In this document: positions 1 to 13,268 of the stretch, piece by piece | Layout: each line of letters opens with the position of its first letter | Numbering within the stretch: the stretch's first letter is position 1 | Assembly: GCA_029465975.1 (NCBI GenBank) | Contig: CM055730.1 | Coordinates: forward strand, 20,840,441-20,904,440 | DNA: 64,000 nucleotides | DNA from: Dallia pectoralis | Taxonomy: Eukaryota; Chordata; Actinopteri; Esociformes; Umbridae | Reading direction: 5' to 3' | The notes under the pieces: generated by a model | The model's input: the letters and a program-made list of their open reading frames with translations, nothing else | Databases searched by the model: none | What the model was told of the DNA's origin: nothing | Translations under genes and position numbers: made by a program

Positions 1-305
1 GCCAGAATTAACATAGTATTATAGACCAAATGCAAACAAACATAGCATTATGGGTAATTTAGGGTTACACAGCCGGCTTCATCTAGTGCTCTCTGCAAAT
101 AGAAAATCCAAATAAAAGTTGCTGTTGCTCAGATCGTTGTGTATTAATTCTTAAATATTAAACATAGTATTATAGACCAAATGCAAACAAACAGCATTAT
201 GGGTAATTTAGGGTTACATAGCCGGGTTAGTCTAGTGCTCTCTGCAAATAGAAAATCCAAATAAAAGTTGCTGTTGCTCAGATCGTTGTGTATTAATTCC
301 TTAAA
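1..305. repeat. Tandem duplication of a 151-bp segment
   Basis: Sequence beginning AACATAGTATTATAGACC at position 10 recurs at 161, nearly identical through GATCGTTGTGTATTAATTC. The second copy lacks a short TA-containing piece (AAACATAGCATT versus AAACAGCATT). The array may start before the window. Confidence 0.85.
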
Positions 306-2398
306 TAAAATTCCTTAAAAATAATATCGTTTCACTTTTACTCTGAAAATGTGACAACATAGCATTTGCTAAAGCTGCATGCAAACACACGCGCAAGCAC
401 GCAGGCATGCAGGCACGCACACACTCACACACTCACACACACACACAGTCATTTTGTCAATATGCTGAATAGATTTGCCTTTAAACCATTACCCGGTCAT
501 TTTGTCTTTTTCACTAGGTTGATAGAATGAGCTAATCAGAGCCCTATCGGCTGGGGCACCTGTCAAACCAGCAGCAATCGTTTGAGTTTGTCTAAATTAA
601 AGAGCTTGTTTTTTGGTCTGTGTGCTGCTAAACACCTTTCCTCAAATTAAACATTGATTTTCTTTTAGAGCTCCTCGCATTGATGAATGGAACATTACAA
701 AAGTGCGCCAACAATAATTGCATTTTTTTTATTACAGACCGGCAACCATTAAAAGAATATCTTCAAATGTGATTTTTTTTAAATTGATGTATTTTCAAAT
801 CTTTGGCTTAACATTGGTTTGTTAACTATACAGCCTGGACCGGACACCACATTGACCACCACAGACAACGATGGCATTAATGATTAAGTTGGCTGAAAAA
901 TGTACAGTTGAATTCCAACACAACCATTTCTCTCATAGTTGTAGACTGATTGAAACCTCCCAAAATGAGTAGGGGAGGATGAGACGTGTGTTAAAAGATA
1001 CAGAATAAACAGAGACAAACAGCTAAATAACCCTGCACATGATTTGAACCTAGATGTGAGATGTACACAGTCGCATAGATGTAATGCATGATTCGTGTAT
1101 GTACATGAATCTTATATTTTTCTCTTTTTTCCTTTGTAAAGCACATTCAATTTGCATCCATACAAATTGTGCTATATAAACAAAATTGCCTCCTTGCTTG
1201 CTTGCTAACTTGTTTTGAATCCCACCAAAGCCGACACCATCCAATGTTGCCCCTTACACAGAATCTCTGTAAATCTGGAAACGTTGCCATAACTATACTA
1301 TAACCCGTTTTTAAATGAATCCCGGCAAAACGGAGGGGAGAAAGAGTTGAAGAGGGAATAAGAAAAGTCTGTTATAGAACAGGTTAGGTTCGGAAGGAGG
1401 AGTGATGAAGCCACGCAGGCAGGTGTTGGGAGAATGTCCTGGTCAGTGGTCTCCTCCTCATTACGATTCAGTAAGAAGGCTTCAATTAACAGCTGAATGG
1501 CAGCAACATCTGCTGCTGTGTCAGACTGGCTAGTCACACACTTTCCACCTAACTGTTCCCCCTGCTAGTTCTTCTTCTGTTCTCCATTCCATTGGACATC
1601 TTCATAATCACAGCTCCTCTTTGGCATTTCTTGCTTTCTACACTACGGAAATTATCTTTTCCTATTTTTGTCGCACTCTTTCTTCACACCGATGGTGCCA
1701 CTGCTACCTCACATTCTCATATTCTTCCCATCTCTCTGTGATCCTCTTCCTCCATTTCTCTCTTAACCCGTTTTGATACGTCTCTGTTTCTCTCGCTGTG
1801 TCTTTCTCTCTCTAGCTCCACATCTCTCTTTGTCTTCCTGTCTCTGTATGTCTCGGTCTCCCTCTCTCTCAGCACTTTTGTCACTATGCCATCATTCTCT
1901 CTCTTCCCTCTAATTGAAATCTGGCATCACACATCTGAACCCAAGTGGTTGCCAAGTGACAGTAACACCATTACTTGGCCGACTGATACACCATGCTTCC
2001 CTTCGTGGTTTTCCCAAAAAATTGCACTGTTCATTGTAGCATAGGTGAGGCAAAACAGCCAACCAGCTGGGAACGAGGAAGGGGAAATCACTCACCCTGA
2101 GTCTATCACATTAGTGACATCACTCACTATTAATGAGCACATCACACTGTTGTTATCACTCATCTGTAATGCATATATCACATTAGTCACAGCTTCCTCG
2201 TTGTGGAGGGAGGGGCTCTCTGGTGCGTGGCCACATGTGTTATCACTTTCTCTTGCTTCTAGGCTCATATTGGGTAGAGAATAGAATGACTGGAGTCGAT
2301 CAGAATCTGTTTTTAATGTGACAATCAGGTTGAAATTCACCATGAGACTCAGTAACCAGCCCCCTCTCCTTCTACACGCATTTTGTGTGCCAAAAATG

Positions 2399-2399
<1 letters not shown>
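306..2399. other. Non-coding lbx1 upstream DNA
   Basis: There is no supportable gene. A short CA-rich stretch lies at 396-450. A unique, homeodomain-site-like segment at about 520-740 (ATTA/TAAT words, CAATAATTG) could be a conserved non-coding element. 1560-1900 is pyrimidine-rich (CT) low-complexity sequence. Confidence 0.4.
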
Positions 2400-2492
<93 letters not shown>

Positions 2493-2525
2493 AACACACA
2501 TACACACACAAACACACACACACAA

Positions 2526-2556
<31 letters not shown>

Positions 2557-2584
2557 CACAAACACACGTACACACACACATACA
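2400..2584. repeat. Interrupted (CA)n microsatellite
   Basis: About 185 bp of CA dinucleotides with regularly spaced AA interruptions (CACAAACACA). It generates spurious Thr-His and Cys-Val open frames on both strands. Confidence 0.95.
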
Positions 2585-5500
2585 GTATACACGATTTAAC
2601 TGCTGCCATCCATCATGAGAAGCCCTTTACCCTTGTGTTCCTCAAGGCACACCTGTCCAGCTTTCTGCTTTTAGACACACACAGGTGAAGACATCGATCA
2701 GAGCTCTTATCCCATCATGCCAGGCTGACCCACCCACCTCACGCCACCCTGTTAACTCTCTGTCTTTATCTCCGGACTGGATTTCTCACTGCTGCCTCCG
2801 GTGGTGGAAGAGACTGTGTGATAAGTAACAAGTCTGTCAGGGTCAGAGGGTAGTCTCCTTCACCAGCTGTTTGTCTATCTGCCAGGCAAGGCTGGCTCAG
2901 GGTCTGACATAGATATATTCTTGTTATCCACAACACATGGTCGGGAAAAAGGAACGTGTATGTGTATGTATGTAAGAAAAGATCTATGTATGTGTTCATC
3001 GATGTATGCATGAATTAATGAATGGATAAACAACGCATGCTACCAGCTGGAGCAATAGCTAGCTCTGGGTAGATAGATCTCCTGTGGCGTACTAGATGAC
3101 CATTCTAAACTGTGTGTGTGTGAATGAGTCCTTGTCATTGTCTGCTTTTGGAAACCCATCAGCTTCCTGATGACACACATTTGCGTGTGGAATTAGCCAA
3201 TAGCCGCGTTGAAAGGCCAGTGAACATAGGCATTCGTTAGCACCGTGCAAATCTGAGTGCCCACATCAGTATGGCCTATAAGTGCCACGAACACAGTCCC
3301 ATGTATGGTCACGTTTATGGCAGAAATGTCCGGCCGCCATTATCGCAGCCAACATGTCTGCCTGTGAGAGCCAATGTAACCCTCAGCCAATATTGTTTGT
3401 TTTTACTCCCGTAACCAATTAGTAAAATGTATCAAATTAGTACAATGACAGCTCCATCAAATGTTAATGGACCAATCCTCTGATATTTTCCCAAGACATT
3501 TTCTTACTGCAAATTGAAACGAGGAGGGAAAAGAGTTGGTATGACAATTCTTTGCTGTTAACAATTGCAACCGGGCACGAGGGATGTATGATAAAGCCAA
3601 TGGTAAATTAGTAAAGAGTGCCTGAATGCATGCCCTCAGCCATTATATATGCATTTTCATTATATTAGATAAATTTGTATCTTTATAAGTAAGTCTCAAA
3701 GATCACACCTGAAATGTATAATATTTGTTTAATCTAATTTACCAATTGCCTTACAATTTCTGTAAAACTGGTTGTTGATCATTTCAAGTCTTGCCATAAA
3801 TTGCAGAGCCAATGAAGGTCAAACGAAATCACTCAGGAACATTGAATATTGTATTGGTGAGCAACTCTAGTGAAGATTTGGACTTGTGGATTAGATGACT
3901 GTACAGCAAAAAGGTGCAGTTCATTTCCAGTGTCTCACGGAGAGCAGAATGAACCAGGTTATCTTCTAGTATTGTGCCTGTTAGCTCTATTACGTTTATT
4001 TAAGTCACCAAAATCCTAATCCTTGCTGGTGTCAAGAATATCCAAATCATGAAGCTTGTTCCAAACATACAGATAGTGTAGTAATTTGAATAACATTATC
4101 TCTTATTCCACAGAGTGATTCCATGCATCTTATTATAGGTTTGCAGTAAGGTTTGCAGTAAATGGGTAGAAAACTTAGCAATTTGAATTTAAATTTTAAA
4201 GCTCCAGTTTTAAAAGTAAATACATTTGACTTATTATGTCTTTCTGGATGAAAACATATTTTTTATTGTGCATTTAAAACGTGTATAGTAATTACGATGG
4301 TTGTTTTTTTAAGTTACCTTAAATCATCATTGCCCAGTTCTTATATCTGATTTCACAAAGTGTGAAGGTCACGGGCAAAAACAAAGAACTCCAGCAGATG
4401 GCCTAGACTTCCAGCTTTTACAAGCTGTGTCTTTGACTGTATGGCTAAGCTGGGTTTAGGCTACATAACTCAAAGACAACATACTCCAGACAAAGATGCT
4501 CATAAAACATTTTATAATTCTCATAATTTCATTTTTTACTATATTTACTAAATTAGATTGGTTAGAGATCTATACTTAGCCCAGAGGATTAGAGTGCCGT
4601 AACCGAGTGGATATGCGGTTCTAAGTTGTCTTACTATTACCATTTTTACTCACATTGATTCTGAAATCTGACATTAAATTTGACCTCTGACAAGAAAGTT
4701 TAGTTATTTTCACGTGGAACACCCAGTGAAATACATTTTCATTCTTTATTTTTTCCACGTGTTTTTATTTGGCAGTTTCCTATACATTCATACCTATCAC
4801 CAAAAAACAATACCAAGGTAACCTGTAGAAACTGCAGCCTAGAGTTATAGCTATAACAAGTGATTGATGGCAGTTACTGCTTTTTTCTTGGTTAGACAGT
4901 AACAATTTGCAGTAGCAGCAAACATGAATCGCACATTTCTGTCTAATACCATGAGCAAGGTTATTAGACTACATAATGAAGCATAATTTAATGTATCAAA
5001 CATTATTTTACAGCATTTTTAACCAAATGTGAAGTGTTGTTGTACTCTTTTTGCCTGGCATGTCAGTATTGACCACTGGAGTCTCTGCTCTGACTTTGAG
5101 AAATTCGCTAACAAAAGATGAAAGGGCTGAGTAGAAATTTCTCCTGATGACGAATTCAAGACCTACGTGAAAAAGTGAGTGTTTCTCAATTTCTTCCAGG
5201 GTATCAAATAAAGACCTCACGTTCATCCGCTCGGATGTTGGTGCAATGATGGAGTATAGAAAGGGTAACCCTGAAAAGATCCAACACTGTGGTGTAATCA
5301 GATCTCACGCACGGGGATGATAATAAAACTGAAAATAAAGCTGCCGAGAAAACTTCTAAACGCACAAAATAAAGTGACTTGTGTGAAAAAGGTATAAATC
5401 TGATTTACATGTTTATTGTAGACATCTTAAGCTTGTCAATCAATCAACCATGCCTTATCTATACTAACATTTTCTAAATGAAATGATACGCGCATGTTGC

Positions 5501-5700
5501 GGTGTTGTCACGTCACGTGTAGAATAAATGTGTGATGAACAGAAATCTGTGAGAGAAAGCAATCAGCCTCTGAAATGTCACGCGCTTTGGTCCAGTAAAT
5601 TGCCCAAGGGCGTTAGATATTGGACATGAAACAACTGAGTGTTTGAGACTGAAAATATGTAATCTGTTCTCATCGTTGGACATTGCCCCAACTGACTCAC
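2585..5700. other. Non-coding lbx1 upstream DNA
   Basis: No gene recognised. About 3170-3430 is unique, balanced-composition sequence (CGGCCGCCATTATCGCAGCC region) that looks like a candidate conserved non-coding element. A 72-codon open frame on the minus strand at 5008-5226 matches nothing I recognise. Confidence 0.35.
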
Positions 5701-5704
5701 ACCA

Positions 5705-5880
5705 AGTGCTATAAGGTGGCAGAGAGCGGTTAGAGCTTCAGTCAGTGACTCAATTGTCGTCGGTTCGAATCCAAGGGCTGACCCTGAACAATCTGTAATT
5801 GGGCCCATCAGCAAGATATTTAACCCTCACTGCTCTACCAAGTCGATCTGGGAAAACATCTACTAAACAACTTATATATG
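5705..5880 (+). mobile_element. Degenerate tRNA-derived SINE
   Basis: An A-box-like GGTGGCAGAGAGCGGTTAG is followed by a perfect B box GGTTCGAATCC (5762-5772). The tail, CCATCAGCAAGATATTTAACCC then AAGTCGATCTGGGAAAAC, resembles fish SINE bodies ending in 'GCTCTGGATAAGAG...'. It is diverged and has no CCA end or clean cloverleaf, so it is a SINE rather than a tRNA gene. Confidence 0.65.
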
Positions 5881-7059
5881 TTTATGTACCTTTTTGTAAG
5901 GAATTCTTGAGGAATGCAACTTCACTGACCAACAATTCTAATATAATGTGGTTCAAATTTTTTATCATTATGGTTGCCTGTGACCCAGGAAAGTATAGCG
6001 GCCTATGCGGATGACTTTGGTGCACATGCTGAGGCGTGGGTTCAAATGTCTCTCCGAGTAATTTGAGCAAAGTCTTTATTCAATTTAATTAAACATAAAA
6101 TGCTCAAAATATTGTAAACATCTAGGCCTAATATGGTATAAATACCATTGCACCGCCACTATAGGGTTAGGCCTATTTAAGAAAAAAAACGTTGGTATTG
6201 AAGCTATAAAAGTTCAAATTTAAGGTATTCACAATTGTAATTCTAATCTGAAATGATTTAACATCGAGGAAACACTTTCGACTTAATAAAGGATATATAG
6301 AATTATCGTAATCATTGTCATCTGTGCGTAAACGAATCATCCGTGGCATCTTATTCTCCTGACCCATACAGAACAATTACACCATTATAATGTATTTTAC
6401 AAATAGGCTACGGCAAATCGTATATTCTATAGGCTTAGGCCTATATGATGATTACATTTTTCAATTTCAGTGTTTTGTGGTAGTATAGTATTATATTACA
6501 GTATTATGAATTTATCTGACTTTAAATGAAACATGCACATGTTAACTATGAGATCATGTTGGATGGTGAAGCTGATACTTTATTTCTAAGCAGTAGGTCC
6601 ACTGTAAAAACGTAACCTCTGCGGTAAATCCATATTTGCAAATCTAGCTTTCCATGACATCAAGGCAGTGAGAACTTATATCTCACAACTAGGACACTGC
6701 AGCCTTTTGAGCATGAGTTATAGCGCAGAGGATTTGGCACAGTTGGGGATGATGTAGCCTATAAGCGCAAAGGTTGTATTATCAGCCTAATATCCCACAT
6801 TTATGAACGAACAGCTTTGATAACAACTTACAGGAACCCAAGCTGTTAACTTTTACGCACAGGAATGACCACGTCGACTCCATTTTTAAACATGAGTGTT
6901 AAAAAGTAATTTAGAAATAACAGTTTTTTTTGCATTTTAGAGAAATAAAACGTGTTCAATGCAATCATATATGGGCAAATTGATGCGTTCACTATCTGGA
7001 CGTAAACGGGCTATTCTACTAAATATTATATTTATAAAAAAATATTTTGAATAACTGTT
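5881..7059. other. Non-coding lbx1 upstream DNA
   Basis: AT-rich sequence with no gene. A second very worn SINE-like B-box region (GCGTGGGTTCAAATG) lies at about 6035-6050. Confidence 0.3.
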
Positions 7060-7557
7060 GCTTTGCATTAAGTATTCCAACTCGACTCCTCCCCCAGCCA
7101 TGCCCTCTAATTACCGGTGTTGTGCTCGCGCTAAAGCCTGCACCGGTGCGCGTCATACCCAAAGAGTGACAGAGAGAAGCGAGAAAGTGAGGGGGAGAGA
7201 TAACAGAACGAGGGAGTATGTACATGTGTATCAGTCGTTCATTAATTACTTTACAATCTACAATCACTTGTCAGTAGTAGTCAATTGCGGTTTATTTCTG
7301 GGCGTCATTGTCCGCTGGACGGTTTCATGTTGTGGTTCGTGTGTCACCCCGGAGAAGCGGATAGAAAAAGTGGGACTTTTACTGTACTTTTAGTCTTCCT
7401 TCCTTCCTTGCGACAAAGTGCACAATATGCGCTTGCAGAAACACCTGTGATCCGATTTTTTTTGCCCACATATTTTTCATTTTTTTTATTGAAGGCATTA
7501 TAATTTTTAAGTAACTCCAGCAAAACAATTATCCGAAGTGTTATCTGATAAGCTGCC
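7060..7557 (+). promoter_or_regulatory. Probable lbx1 promoter / 5' UTR
   Basis: This stretch directly precedes the lbx1 ATG. It contains a locally GC-richer segment (about 7080-7200) with CCTCCCCC, ACCGGTG and GCGCGTCAT, preceded by an AT-rich TTTATAAAAAA near 7030. I cannot place the transcription start from sequence alone. The assignment rests on position and base composition. Confidence 0.45.
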
Positions 7558-8898
7558 ATGACCTCCAAAGATCCCACGGTTATGGAAGACCGGAGACGCA
7601 GTGCGCTGGACCTTCTTCCGCCGCCAGCCAACTCCAACAAGCCCCTAACGCCGTTCAGTATAGAGGACATCTTGAATAAACCCTCGATGAAGAGAAGTTA
7701 CTCCAGCTGCGGGACAGTGCACCTGCTGTCCTCAAGCGAAAAGCTGTCGCCATCCGGTCATAGCCTGTCCAGCCGGGCCCTGTTCACTCAAACCTCTCCA
7801 CTCTGTGCTCTAGAAGAGCTCGCAAGCAAAACATTTAAGGGCCTCGAAGTTAGTGTTCTTCAAGCCGCAGAGGGTAAGTCTGGAGACAGATAATTGTTTA
7901 TTGATGTACTGAATGTAGATAACAATGTCACAGGTCTCCGTGTGTGCACACACACATTTCAGAATTGTAGTATTAAATCGAAGCAAAATGTTTTTCGTTT
8001 TTTTCCGTATTTGTTCAAATTTTGTGATAAAAAATTAGATTAAATTATTATTATTTTTAAATCAGTCCAAGATTTCTGCAAAATATTTTTTTTGCGTTTC
8101 GGTTATATGCGAAGAAAATATATATAACTTGCTAGTTAAATACAATGTAGGGCTTAATATGATTACTTATATAGGAGTAATTATGAACATCAAGCTGTTC
8201 ATATAAAATAGAATATGTTAAACCACTATCCCATTTGGCTTGCAATAAAAAGCATCTTGGCAATATTCTTGTTATTGTTCTTAATGTTGATAACTGTGGT
8301 GTATATAAGTGTTATTATTCTACAAGTTACATCTAGGTTTTCTTTGAGAGATAAACGAATGAATCACAGATTGCTTTATAGGCTGATGTCCTCTATTCTG
8401 TATATCCACTCAGGCCGAGACGGCATGACACTTTTTGGTTCGCGGAATAACCCTAAAAAGCGCCGGAAGTCTCGCACTGCTTTCACCAATCACCAGATCT
8501 ACGAGTTGGAGAAGCGTTTCCTGTACCAGAAGTACCTGAGTCCAGCTGACCGAGACCAGATTGCACAGCAGCTTGGACTCACCAACGCGCAGGTCATCAC
8601 CTGGTTCCAGAACCGGCGCGCCAAGCTCAAACGGGACTTGGAGGAGATGAAGGCGGACGTGGAATCGGCCAAAGCCGTGGGGACCGTGTCTTTCGAGAAA
8701 ATGGCCAAACTAGCGGAGCTGGAGAAATGCGCAGCTAATGGCGCACTGGGCCCTAACAGATCGGAGTCACCTTCGCTATCGAACCATGAGCGCAACACCC
8801 CCAATAAACTCCTATTGTCCTCCCCTTCGTCGCCATATACAGACCATACTAGTAGCAAGGGCTGCTCAGAGGATGAGGAGATTGACGTGGATGACTAG
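7558..8898 (+). CDS. lbx1: Ladybird homeobox protein, LBX1 type (two exons)
   Basis: Exons are 7558-7873 and 8414-8898. The phase-1 intron is 540 bp, with donor GTAAGT and acceptor CAG, and the product is 266 aa. LBX1 is a nuclear homeodomain transcription factor that specifies migrating limb/hypaxial muscle precursors and dorsal spinal interneurons. The N-terminus carries the LBX-type eh1 repressor motif FSIEDILNKP (residues 33-42), which recruits Groucho/TLE. A conserved block, SPLCALEELASKTFKGLEV, follows before the splice site. The homeodomain runs from about residue 120 to 180, with helix 3 reading ITWFQNRRAKLKRD. The tail ends in the acidic CSEDEEIDVDD. The SYSSCGTVHLL segment and the acidic tail favour LBX1 over LBX2; teleosts keep lbx1a and lbx1b, and I cannot say which this is. 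The start has context GCCATGA, and the protein is slightly shorter than the mammalian one (about 281 aa). An open frame running back from exon 2 to 8215 is intronic. Confidence 0.95.
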
Positions 8899-9480
8899 GG
8901 ATTTTACCAATGGATTTCGCTCGTACCGCTACAAAAGATTGAAGTGCCAATTTTTACAGCACAACTATTAATGAGGCTAATGAGGCTAATAATAACACTT
9001 ACGCATGGACTATGCTATGCAACCTTATATAGCCACATTTGATTCATCCATTAATTTATCAAAGGCGGTATAGTTTAGAAAAGCAATATGTAGCCTAGAC
9101 TTATCAAATGTTCTCATGACAACACACACACACAAACTAACTAACTGTCTCTCACACACAGTCTTACCAGTATTACAGCTTATTTCAATGCATGTTCTAT
9201 TTTTTTGAATTTCATATTCATTTTAACAACAATGATTTGAATATTACCGCGTCATTCAAATTGGAAAACACAACATATGTCAAACATTTGATAACTACAT
9301 TTTCTACAGTAATTATCAAAGATAAATAATATGTCATCTGGTTGTTGTAAAATCAGCCACTTTAATATATTTATAATGGTTTGTATACCTTTAAGTGCCT
9401 TTCAATACCACAAAACCATTTAAAACCTAATGTATAAAGTGTATAATACAAAATAAAAAAATCGTTTCTCACTATTCTTA
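8899..9480 (+). other. Probable lbx1 3' UTR
   Basis: AT-rich non-coding sequence follows the TAG stop. An AATAAA polyadenylation signal lies at about 9452-9457, giving a plausible 3' end near 9475. The true end would need transcript data. Confidence 0.45.
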
Positions 9481-10610
9481 ATTTTAGTACAATTTCTTGC
9501 AAGACAAAAGATTTTTCAGATATTCTATTTTATGATTATCGTTTCGTTTAAAATTATGTCACATTTGGATATAATAAATGAATTGGGCTGCGAGCCAATG
9601 TATTATTATATTATTCTTTAACATTATTCAAAACAGCCTTCTGATCCGACGACGTGTGTTTCAGTTCCTCAATAGAATTTGTGAGAAACGCCAATCTGGA
9701 GCATATAAAGGAGACACAAAAACGTGGAGTTTTGGGCCAGATCCTTCAAACTGTGTGTGCCTTTTCCACTCACTCTCCGCTTAGAAGCGTGAAACCGGCG
9801 GACAAATGAGCACTGCCCCCCCGGTGTGACAGCTACAATGGGGCATGGGCGGACTCCAGCCGCGCGCAATACGGAGAGAAGCGTGTCCCACCGCACAAAA
9901 AAGGACACAAACGTTTGGAGGCCATATGGTTTCTGAGTTTTCCTCACAATTTCCGTCAATTTGATCGATTGATTTAACCCTCTATTTAGTTCTCTTTTTG
10001 TTAGGAAAGCAGTAATGCATACATGGCCCCTCTGCACATGAGGGCATCTGGGCTCATATCACTGTCAAGTGTTTTTTACTAGCGATTTAAACAAGTCTAT
10101 GCATCACAATTGCAGTCTTTTAATCTGGAGGGGCTGGCCTATGCTTTGTTTTTTGTCAGCGGCTGAAATTTATCTTTCGCTTTTGCCTGGGTGTTTTAAA
10201 TGCTAAATATGGTACTTGCGTAATGTTTTAACAGTTCAATTTTTGATGTGTGAAAGCCTTTATTTTCGGTCTGTTTTTTTGGTAGCTAATTCTTTTATGT
10301 TTTTTATAGCCCTTTTACGTTAAGGGGAGGTAATATTGTGCCAAGAGGACTGTTCATCCTTTATAGGGAAGTTAGATATTTTCTTACAAAACGCATATTT
10401 GTATAATAAAAACAAGCCTTTGATAACCATAGTTGACAGCAAAATATTATCTATAGACATTTGTTCATAGCATATTATGATACGGTAGGTCAACTAAAAA
10501 TATATCGTTTTCAGTTAGGCAGTATAATAAATGTATATTCTGTTCTCAAGCCATTTTGAATTTATTGCCAATAATCATAATAATGAATTTTAATGTTATT
10601 GTTCATAGTT
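9481..10610. promoter_or_regulatory. Candidate conserved non-coding / regulatory block downstream of lbx1
   Basis: 9700-9960 is unusually rich in CpG for this window (GCCGCGCGCAATACGG, GACGACGTG just before). 10120-10250 is unique and balanced (GTCAGCGGCTGAAATTTATC). Neither contains an ORF or repeat. Lying about 1 kb past lbx1, this could be an enhancer or the promoter of a non-coding transcript. Conservation could not be tested here. Confidence 0.3.
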
Positions 10611-10620
10611 GTAGGTTCCC

Positions 10621-10750
10621 ACTAATAGTAATAAACGTAACATACTATTAGTGGTAATAGTAATAATATTATTACTATTATAAACGTAACATATTATTAC
10701 TATTACCACTAATAGTAATACTATGTTACGTTTACAATATTAGTATTAGT
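10621..10750. repeat. Long AT-rich palindrome (hairpin)
   Basis: Perfect 25-nt arms at 10644-10668 and 10692-10716 (core GTGGTAATAGTAATAATA and its complement) enclose a 23-nt loop. Outer flanks containing ATAAACGTAACAT and ATGTTACGTTTAC extend the pairing with bulges over about 130 bp. No coding capacity. It may be a MITE relic. Confidence 0.85.
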
Positions 10751-13268
10751 AAAAAATATAAGCCTAACATTTGTTTATTTATATCCTCATCAGTTCGTAA
10801 TGTTGTTCATAATAGCCAAGATTATTATTAGATCATTTACACAACTTCTACATTATTGTTGCTTTTATTAAATTACTACTGTCACTGTTTGGTGTCAGTT
10901 ATAAAACTGCCCTTGCATTTCTAGAAGCTGCAGACATTATTTTGTAATTTGGCAGAACATATGGTTATCATTTTCGTACATACAGGCCCACTCGTCAAAA
11001 AAAACCTAGTCATTATTATTTAAGTATGATTTACAATCAAAACAACTAAACGATCTGTAAATGGTGTAGCAACTTACAATTATATTATTCCACCTACAAT
11101 CTGTATTAATGAGTAATTGAAAATATAAGTTATTTTAAATTCTCTGAAGATATATAGGCTACCTAAATTCCTAAAATACTGCATAACGTCGCCACCACTC
11201 GATCCTACCACAATAGCACTCGATTTTTTTTAACCAGGAGTAACACTATTGCTGGCTGTAACGTAGGTAGTCAATCCAATTTCAGCTGATGTAGGTTATA
11301 ATCAATTCATCATGCACTTTTTGTTAATAAAAATCAAGCATAGTTTAAATGTTGGTGTAGCCTATTCACCCGTTGAAATGCTGTATTACCAAATAGAAAA
11401 TACATATATATTTATCTACAAATATAAATAATTATAGCCTATACTTTTTCAGTAGTTTATGTGCATTTTCACTTTGAATAACTTATATCATGGGAAACAT
11501 TAATATTTTAGCGTGGACCCAGAATTGGTTTGGGTCTGCAGATATGTGACTTTGGCTAAAAGTGAGAATGGTTTAAACTGTTTTATCCCATTTAAACGTG
11601 GGATTATTTTACTGTCACTATTTGTTCAGCAAACACGAAAAATTTAAAACAAATGTAATTTTTTAAGATACTTCTTTGTGTAGTGGTCAAGGATATGTTT
11701 TCGTGTGATTATTTCACGTGTTTTCCTTCATCTGCCCTTAGGCTAAACTTCCTACTGTAATAGCTTTATTTCAAGGCCTCGAAGTGACAAAAATAAAATC
11801 TGGTGATTTTTTTATGTACAGCACATAGGCCTATACTCTCTCGTATCCTTATTTGATAAGATTGCTGAACGTGGCAGAAATACGTACAATTCACTATACC
11901 TTACTTATGGTAATTAATCTACAACTCTAAAGTGTATTTTAGCTCAGGAGAGAAAAAAATCACGAACTCAATCGGCCGGAAAATTGAAGTTTAATGCAGG
12001 AGTCCCTGCTGAAACAATGAGGTCGGCGTCACTTTTTATTCTTTACCCTTCTCACCTTAATCCACTGGCTATCACAGCCCCACCCCACACTACAAGATAA
12101 TTTTAAATCAAAGAGGCATTATTGACATGAGACGACGCCAAAGCAACTGCAAATAAAAAATAATAATAATCGATCAAAAGTATAACAAACAGTCAGTTTA
12201 AACAAATGTTTCAAACGTTGTGCTCCAGTGGTTGACTGGTTGTCCCTATCTAACAAGCGTCATCGTCTTGCAGTGATTGTGCATAGAGCTATTTTGCCTG
12301 ACAATATAGCAGTTAATGTTTGAATTGCTGTCAAACAATTTTAGGTCTATATGATTTAGGACAAATTTGTGTTATTAAATATGACTATTAAACATTAGGA
12401 AGAAAGGAACTGTAGCTCAATTTTTTTCTCTTTCATTGTTTTCATATTTTCTTTGCATTTTTATTCTTTTAGATTTACAGATTTCAATGTTTTTTTTCAG
12501 TATATCTTTTTTTTTTAGTTTTTACCCAGGTGGGTTAATACTAAATGTTTTCCTTTAGTTAGACTAAAATAATTTGAACTGTTAGAATAGAACATGAAAA
12601 TAATCCCAAATATTGTTTCCACAAAATTCGTTACGAAAATATCTGTAGGGGTTGAAAAGCGTACATGTCAATGGTTAACATTGTAAAAGGAAGAAAAACT
12701 TGATCGATACTTTATGGCTTGATGGTATGTCACCCTGTTATTTGATGTGAAGAATTAGCTAGATTAACCTGGGGGGAAGCTTGATTGATCACTAAATAGG
12801 GTACATTTGAAAGTTTTAGTTAGAGCGTTCCCGTGGAGACCCCTTTAACACTTCAAATTTCAATTTTACGGGCTATTGAACTAAGGATGTTGCTGACAAA
12901 ATTGATATATGTATTAATTTACTTTAACCGGAGATTAATTACTATCCACACAGAGTATTATACGAGCTGTTCGCCTTGTATTTGCATATTAATCCAATTC
13001 TAGTTTATAATTCGAATAGAAAATGGATTTAGAGACATTTTGAGGTATATATCGCATGTTTCTCCCTCGGGCTCGGCTCACCCTCACTTGCCCATTGCTA
13101 AGCTGCTTGTCGAGTGTATTAAAATCAGAGATGCAGAACGAGCTCGCATGGCTATTTGGTGAAAACAGAGATTGCCTGTCCACTTTTATGATGTGTTCAT
13201 GCTGAGCAGGCAGATCTTAATGTGTGCTGTCAGAGGGCCCAGGATTTAAAAGCAGAATAGACCTGCAC

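Noticed and set aside
2092..2688. Cys/Val- and Thr/His-rich open frames
   Set aside because: Direct translations of the CA/GT microsatellite.
5008..5226. 72-codon minus-strand frame MNVRSLFDTLEEIEKH...
   Set aside because: Reasonable composition, but no family recognised, no splice partner and no supporting context.
5705..5880. A tRNA gene (good B box)
   Set aside because: No foldable cloverleaf, a degenerate A box and a SINE-type tail; treated as a SINE.
8215..8413. A hydrophobic N-terminal extension of lbx1 exon 2, open from an ATG at 8215
   Set aside because: It is the 3' part of the intron, which happens to lack stops. Exon 1 splices at 7873 into 8414 in phase, reproducing the known LBX sequence (AAEGRDG), and read-through from exon 1 meets a stop at once.
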